This document shows positions 59,814 to 64,000 of a stretch of DNA of 64,000 nt, piece after piece. Within the stretch, counting starts at the first letter, position 1, and each line of letters starts with the position of its first letter. The stretch is from Plantago ovata (lineage: Eukaryota; Streptophyta; Magnoliopsida; Lamiales; Plantaginaceae): contig CM051457.1 of assembly GCA_028274465.1 (NCBI GenBank), positions 110,111,982 through 110,175,981 on the forward strand, written 5' to 3'. A program made the position numbers and the translations under genes. Below the pieces are notes generated by a model. It saw nothing but the letters and a program-made list of their open reading frames with translations, did no database searches and had not been told where the DNA came from.

Positions 59814-59823
59814 TACTTTGCCC
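59657..59823. repeat. (AAT)n tracts split by a short unique segment
   Basis: Two (AAT)n blocks (59658-59700 and 59751-59811) flank a roughly 50-bp unique segment (AAGGAGACCTCAGCTTAAGA...GAAGTCGGGAAAT). The unique segment may itself be an insertion into the microsatellite. Confidence 0.85.
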
Positions 59824-59950
59824 TTTTATTTTGGGCACGTGCTGCTCATCATATTTTTCCTAGGATTAGTTTTGCTAGTGCTAAGGGAGTGGGGACACGG
59901 CTTGTTTCTCGGCTGTCCTCCAATTTTGTGTAAACTTTCTTTGTTTTTAT
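59812..59950 (+). mobile_element. Non-LTR element copy 3: internally deleted, (AAT)n on both sides
   Basis: Begins AACTACTTTGCCCTTTTATTTTGGG exactly like copy 2, then jumps to CACGTGCTGCTCATCATATT and runs to the common end (...CCTCCAATTTTGTGTAAACT), followed by (AAT)n. The junction lies in a GGG shared by both sides of the deletion. The shared 5' junction with the next copy suggests tandem duplication, not a separate insertion. Confidence 0.6.
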
Positions 59951-59990
59951 AATAATAATAATAAAATAATAATAATAATAATAATAATAA
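59948..59990. repeat. (AAT)n between copies 3 and 2
   Basis: About 13 AAT units with one interruption; serves as the tail of copy 3 and the 5' flank of copy 2. Confidence 0.9.
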
Positions 59991-61040
59991 CTACCTTGCC
60001 GTTTTATTTTGGGGGGCTCGGTGTTTATACTGCTGCGGATGTTCGCCATTATGCCTTCGTTGCTTCTCGCCTTCAATCTGCTGGTTTGCAGGCTAAGCTC
60101 TTGTGTCCTTCTGGTATCACTTCTCTTGGACCTGCTTTTGATGGTGCCCTGTATTTGTTTGCTGAGACCACAAGTTCTGATATTTTGAGTAACCCCAGTG
60201 AGATCGCTGCCCCCGGACTTATGAAGAGACTGGCAGATATATATTTCACGAAGGTTGCTGCTTCTGCAGAATCTGTTTTCTCCTTATCTCCCCGTTAGGT
60301 AGCTCTTTGGACGTCTCAACGAGGTGCTCATTCTTCTGATTTGTTGCGGGTTGTTCCTATTTCGGGTATGGGGAAGACTATGAACGGGAGGACGTACATG
60401 TGTGTTCTGGTTTATCGGCTTGGTGTTGCTTTGTTTTCGGTGTTCGCGCCCTACTCTGCTTGCTCTCGGGTTTTTGACGAGGATTTGTTTGGTGATCATG
60501 CGGTGTCGTGTGCTAGGGTGGTGGGTATCAAGCATCGACATAACCTTGTTCGCGACACTCTCTTGGATGTCTGTTATCGATCTGGCATCTCTGCGGGTAA
60601 GGAGGTGGCTATTGGTTTGAGTGGCGGGAGTGATAGGTCCCTTCGTCCTGCAGACTTGCTCCTTTACTCTTGGGATAGAGGTCGGGATGTCTGTGTGGAT
60701 CTGACCGGGTCTTCCCCCTTGACCTGGTCTGGGTTGGTGGACTTTGTGCCTGGACATACGGTTGTTGATGCTGCCAAGCGCAAGTGCATGTGCGAAGTAT
60801 CGGGACTTGTGTGCGGCTAAGGGATATGGATTTTTTCTTCTTTTCTCTTTCTCGACACTTGGGGAGTTGGATGCTGAGGCTGTGGATTTGTTTGTTAGAA
60901 CCCGGGGTTTTGCTTTGGTTCAGGATGCTGGGGCACGTGCTGCTTATCATATTTTTCCTAGGATTAGTTTTGTTATTGCTAAGGGAGTGGGGGCACAGCT
61001 TGTTTATCGGCTGCCCTCTAATTTTGTGTAAACTTTCATT
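59991..61040 (+). mobile_element. Non-LTR element copy 2: post-RT region and REL-like domain
   Basis: The longest copy. It reads LPFYFGGLGVYTAADVRHYA, SLSPR then TAG (60296-60298, likely Gln to stop), VALWTSQRGAHSSDLLRVVP, YSACSRVFDEDLFGDHAVSC, IKHRHNLVRDTLLDVCYRSG, RPADLLLYSWDRGRDVCVDL and VDAAKRKC. A 4-nt insertion at about 60786 (GTGCATGTGCG against GTGTGCG in copy 1) then shifts frame to CAKYRDLCAAKGYG and on to PSNFV, with TAA near 61031. The N-terminal part resembles the segment after the RT domain in a plant non-LTR RT family. Flanks are (AAT)n on both sides. Confidence 0.7.
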
Positions 61041-61054
61041 GTTAAAAAAAATAA

Positions 61055-61132
<78 letters not shown>

Positions 61133-61189
61133 AAAAGTGGAACTAAATAACCAAAAACAACGAATGTTTACATAATATTATTGTAATAT

Positions 61190-61248
<59 letters not shown>

Positions 61249-61250
61249 TA

Positions 61251-61300
<50 letters not shown>
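61055..61300. repeat. (AAT)n-(ATT)n palindromic microsatellites
   Basis: AAT units (61055-61087) run directly into TTA units (61087-61130); after about 60 bp the pattern repeats (AAT 61193-61244, ATT 61251-61300). Each pair can fold into a long hairpin. The first AAT block is the tail of copy 2. Confidence 0.9.
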
Positions 61301-61301
<1 letters not shown>

Positions 61302-61551
61302 AATTGTAAAGTTCTATATGATGACAAATTCCATAGTAAAATCCAATGTTGCTTATTATAATTGATCTCAGCATTGATTTGGAGCATACTCCTAGCTGTA
61401 TTGTCTTGAGATTGCCTTTTCAATGAGCAGGCAAATATCTTTTAATTTGATATTCCTCTTCTTTCCCACCACTTTCCAAATGGCTACATTCAATTTCTGT
61501 AAATTATAAACATGCCCCACATTATACCAACTTTTAATGCACCTTACTCCC

Positions 61552-61560
61552 CATATATAA
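61552..61560 (+). promoter_or_regulatory. TATA box upstream of the cyclin gene
   Basis: CATATATAA about 80-90 bp before the ATG at 61640, with a C/T-rich stretch between, fits a core promoter and short 5' leader. Confidence 0.5.
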
Positions 61561-61639
61561 CTAGCTAAATCAAACACTCATTCCATTCCATTTCAAAATT
61601 CCATTCCAATTTCTACATTCAAAAAGTTCTAGTAGCAAA

Positions 61640-62869
61640 ATGGAGCTAATATCCCCAAGAAAGCTTAGGTATGATCTCTACTCATATTCATACCAACAAG
61701 ACTCAAAGGCTCCTTTAGTCATTTCGGTTCTTGCTTCTCTCATTGAGAGGACATTGGCTAGGAATGAGAGGATATCCAAGAACTGCAGATGGCTTTCGCA
61801 TTCCTCGTCCAAAACACGAGTTTTCGATTGTACCGAGACGCCCGATATGACGGTTCAATCCTATTTGGAGAGGATTTTCAAGTATACTAAAGCCGGACCT
61901 TCGGTCTTTGTGGTCGCGTATGTGTATATTGATAGGTTTTGCCTGTTATATCCGGAGTTTCGCATTGGAGCAAGGAATGTGCATAGGCTGCTCATTACTA
62001 CAATTATGGTGGCATCTAAATATGTTGAGGACTTGTAAGTTGTCATTCTCTACCTTTACCATTAGTTTATTTTTCATTCTTATACGTTTTATCATAAGGA
62101 ATATAAAAATGCAACGAGATGAATAAGACGAAAAATACATTTTATTTACTGTTTTTCAAATTGGAAAAAGTAAATAAAGTGGGAATGTTTTTGTGGTGAC
62201 ATGCTTTATTGTTTATAAATGGTGGGACTGAGTTGATAGGCATATTTCACGGCCACTTAATTATGCGGAGCGTTTGGGAAAGACTTTCTTGAAATAATTT
62301 TGTATGGACAGAATAAAAATGGAGTTAGGTAAAGACAAGCAACATAAATTAACATTTCTATCATTTGTCCTTTTCTATTTCATGTGAGACTAATATTTGT
62401 GGGTCGTGGCATGTCTGATATACGGTATGTTTACCAAAACAAACTTAAAAGTGATTAATATCTGATAAATTTACTGTCTAGTTGATGGAAATCACCTTAT
62501 TTTCTAAACATCGCCTTATCTGTTAAATCAACTCATTTTGATCAAATTATAGTGAATTCATTTGATTGTGATACTAAATGTGATGTTTCTAATTTTGCCG
62601 ACAGGAACCACAGAAATTCATACTTTGCTAAAGTTGGAGGATTGACAACAAGGGACTTGAACAATTTGGAATTTGAACTTCTATTCATGATGAAATTCAA
62701 ATTACATGTGAATGTGAGTGTTTATGAAAGCTATTGCTCCCATTTAGAGAGGGAAGTGAGTATTGGTGGAGGCTACCAAATTGAGAAGGCTTTAAGATGT
62801 GCTGAAGAGATCAAAGGAAGACAAAGACAAGAGAGAAGATACAATGAAGTTGCTCATCTTTTGTTGTAG
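61640..62869 (+). CDS. CYCU2: P/U-type cyclin (cyclin-U2-like)
   Basis: Two exons: 61640-62034 and 62605-62869, with a GTAAGT donor and GACAG acceptor. The codon TT|G is split and the total is 660 nt (219 aa), the usual length of plant P/U-type cyclins. The N-terminus ISPRKLRYDLYSYSYQQDS is followed by VISVLASLIERTLARNER, then the cyclin core (YLERIFKYTKAGPSVFVVAY, IDRFC, NVHRLLITTIMVASKYVEDL | NHRNSYFAKVGGLTTRDLN). It ends with YCSHLEREVSIGGGYQIEKA and LRCAEEIKGRQ. These cyclins resemble yeast PHO80 and partner CDKA-type kinases in cell proliferation and nutrient signalling. The U2 subgroup is chosen for its ISPRKL start and EREVSIGGGYQIEKALRCAE block. No stop or frameshift. Confidence 0.93.
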
Positions 62870-63335
62870 TTTCATTAATTAATTAATATACATTAGTGAA
62901 AAATGGTTTGGTGTGAAATTGTGCAGAAAGTGTTCAAATTTTTTACTTCTGTCTCCATGGGTTGGGTTCATGATCACAATTAATCATGTATCATACCTTA
63001 CCCATTGAGAGAATGTTCAAGCTTCTAATGAAAAGCAGCAATGAGATGTGTTAGATGGATCAAAATATATGCTAAATATCAAAGCGTTCGCGCGTGGTTT
63101 ATTTGGTTAATTGACACAATTAGTAAGACTGTAACCAAGAGGTTTACACGTTCAATTGAATAATTTGTTACTTCAACTTATTCCAGCAATATATTTGTAA
63201 CATTATATATATAAAAAAGTTCATAAATTGAACTCTTCTTGACCTTGTGTGTGTATCAATGAATGTACGTCTCACAAAAGTCATAGGGTTCACATGGTAA
63301 TCAATAGGCATAGGCTTCACATGGAGTATGTAATG
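62870..63335. other. 3' flank of the cyclin gene
   Basis: Likely includes the 3' UTR. No further gene is recognised. Confidence 0.45.
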
Positions 63336-63565
63336 CTCCCTAGTTCCTTCTAAATCTTTCTATTTCACTTTTTCAGAATAATTTTAAAAATTAATTAGAA
63401 ATGAAAAAAGGTTAATGTAATTCTCTTACAATAATTTATGTGCACAATAACTTAAAGTTCAAGTTTGTGACTCTCACAAACTTTTTTTAGCTTATTTTTA
63501 TTTTTAATTTCTTTTAAAATGTTTTGAAAATAGTAAACATGAAACTTTAGAGGGATCGAAGGGAG
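63336..63565. mobile_element. Stowaway-like MITE (~230 bp)
   Basis: The left end CTCCCTAGTTCCTTCTAAAT and the right end (reverse) CTCCCTTCGATCCCTCTAAA form imperfect inverted termini. TA follows the right end and TG (probably mutated TA) precedes the left. The interior is AT-rich with no coding capacity. Confidence 0.55.
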
Positions 63566-64000
63566 TATGTGTTTTTTCTTTCTTTTAAAAGGTTAAAATA
63601 ACAACTATAGAGAAGGTATAATAATTGACGGATTACTTAACCGTTGAGAATGTGTGGAATCTATTCATTTAATTAAGAACCTTAGCAAAGCCAGGTTTAG
63701 GGTCTAATTTCACCACATGCGTCTCCGTCCATATTATATTCTTCACTCGTTAGGTCCCCCAAAGAGGTTAAATGATCCCACCAATGCTCGCATGAGAGTT
63801 TTAGACAAATTTAAATAAGTGGATTAGCTCCACATCCTCTTTATTAGTTTGAACTTTTGGGAGAGTTGAATTTTTATTATTAACTACGCGCTAACGATTT
63901 TAGAGTATGTTGAGAATAAATCTGACGATACGGTCACACAGGGGTATGACTCTTAATTTATGTTATAACAACTTGTATGTTTATCTATCATGTACTTAGT
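63566..64000. other. Gene-free end of window
   Basis: No recognisable feature. Confidence 0.45.

Noticed and set aside
55732..61300. CRISPR-like array or centromeric satellite in the AAT-rich region
   Set aside because: The repeats are plain trinucleotide microsatellites around retroelement copies; there is no spacer-repeat structure or long monomer.

Overview
The window looks like plant nuclear DNA, most likely from an eudicot. It has spliced protein-coding genes with close relatives in Arabidopsis, AT-rich intergenic DNA, and a dense layer of plant-type transposable elements: Ty1/copia, a putative-gypsy-type (Transposase_28) LTR element, L1-like LINEs, CACTA, hAT, Stowaway-like MITEs and tRNA-derived SINE-like pieces. 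I assign no species. Only three host genes appear intact: a mitochondrial-type DEAD-box RNA helicase (minus strand, 17966-21001), an F-box/leucine-rich-repeat protein (minus strand, 23167-25454) and a P/U-type cyclin (plus strand, 61640-62869). For all three, the exon junctions I deduced give continuous reading frames. They are independent single genes with no operon-like coupling.

Layout. 1-4816 is the 3' half of a Ty1/copia element with one long uninterrupted pol frame and its 3' LTR. 4820-8710 holds a SINE-like piece, a 244-bp Stowaway-like MITE, and a complete 2281-bp non-autonomous CACTA element (TSD TTA) that carries fragments of a TRM11-type tRNA methyltransferase gene and a tRNA-Pro-like retroposon. 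8711-17700 is a gene desert with small relics: LINE tails, a hAT transposase end, a dihydroflavonol-reductase-like pseudogene, a solo LTR and MITE-like elements. 17966-25500 is the gene island with the helicase and F-box genes. 25600-38600 contains a solo LTR (TSD AGAGG), an internally deleted HSP70 pseudogene, exon-like islands of an unidentified gene, and the 5' LTR plus spliced Transposase_28-type gene of the element family that left the solo LTR. 39667-45613 is an LTR element with nearly identical 186-bp LTRs and TSD AAAAT, no recognisable pol, and a piece of an FCP1/SCP-type phosphatase gene inside.

46299-54361 is a full-length L1-like LINE with a 12-bp target-site duplication and both ORFs broken by frameshifts. 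From 55700 to 61300 two insertions (one duplicated) of another non-LTR element sit in (AAT)n microsatellites on both sides. Its C-terminal domain shows a CCHC knuckle followed by a P-x-D...D motif reminiscent of restriction-like endonucleases. This is the most intriguing system in the window: a possible plant LINE lineage that targets TAA repeats. The cyclin gene and a MITE close the window.

Limits: junctions, families and domain calls were read by eye. TSDs and terminal repeats were checked base by base where stated; homology calls rest on recognised motifs and not on a database search.
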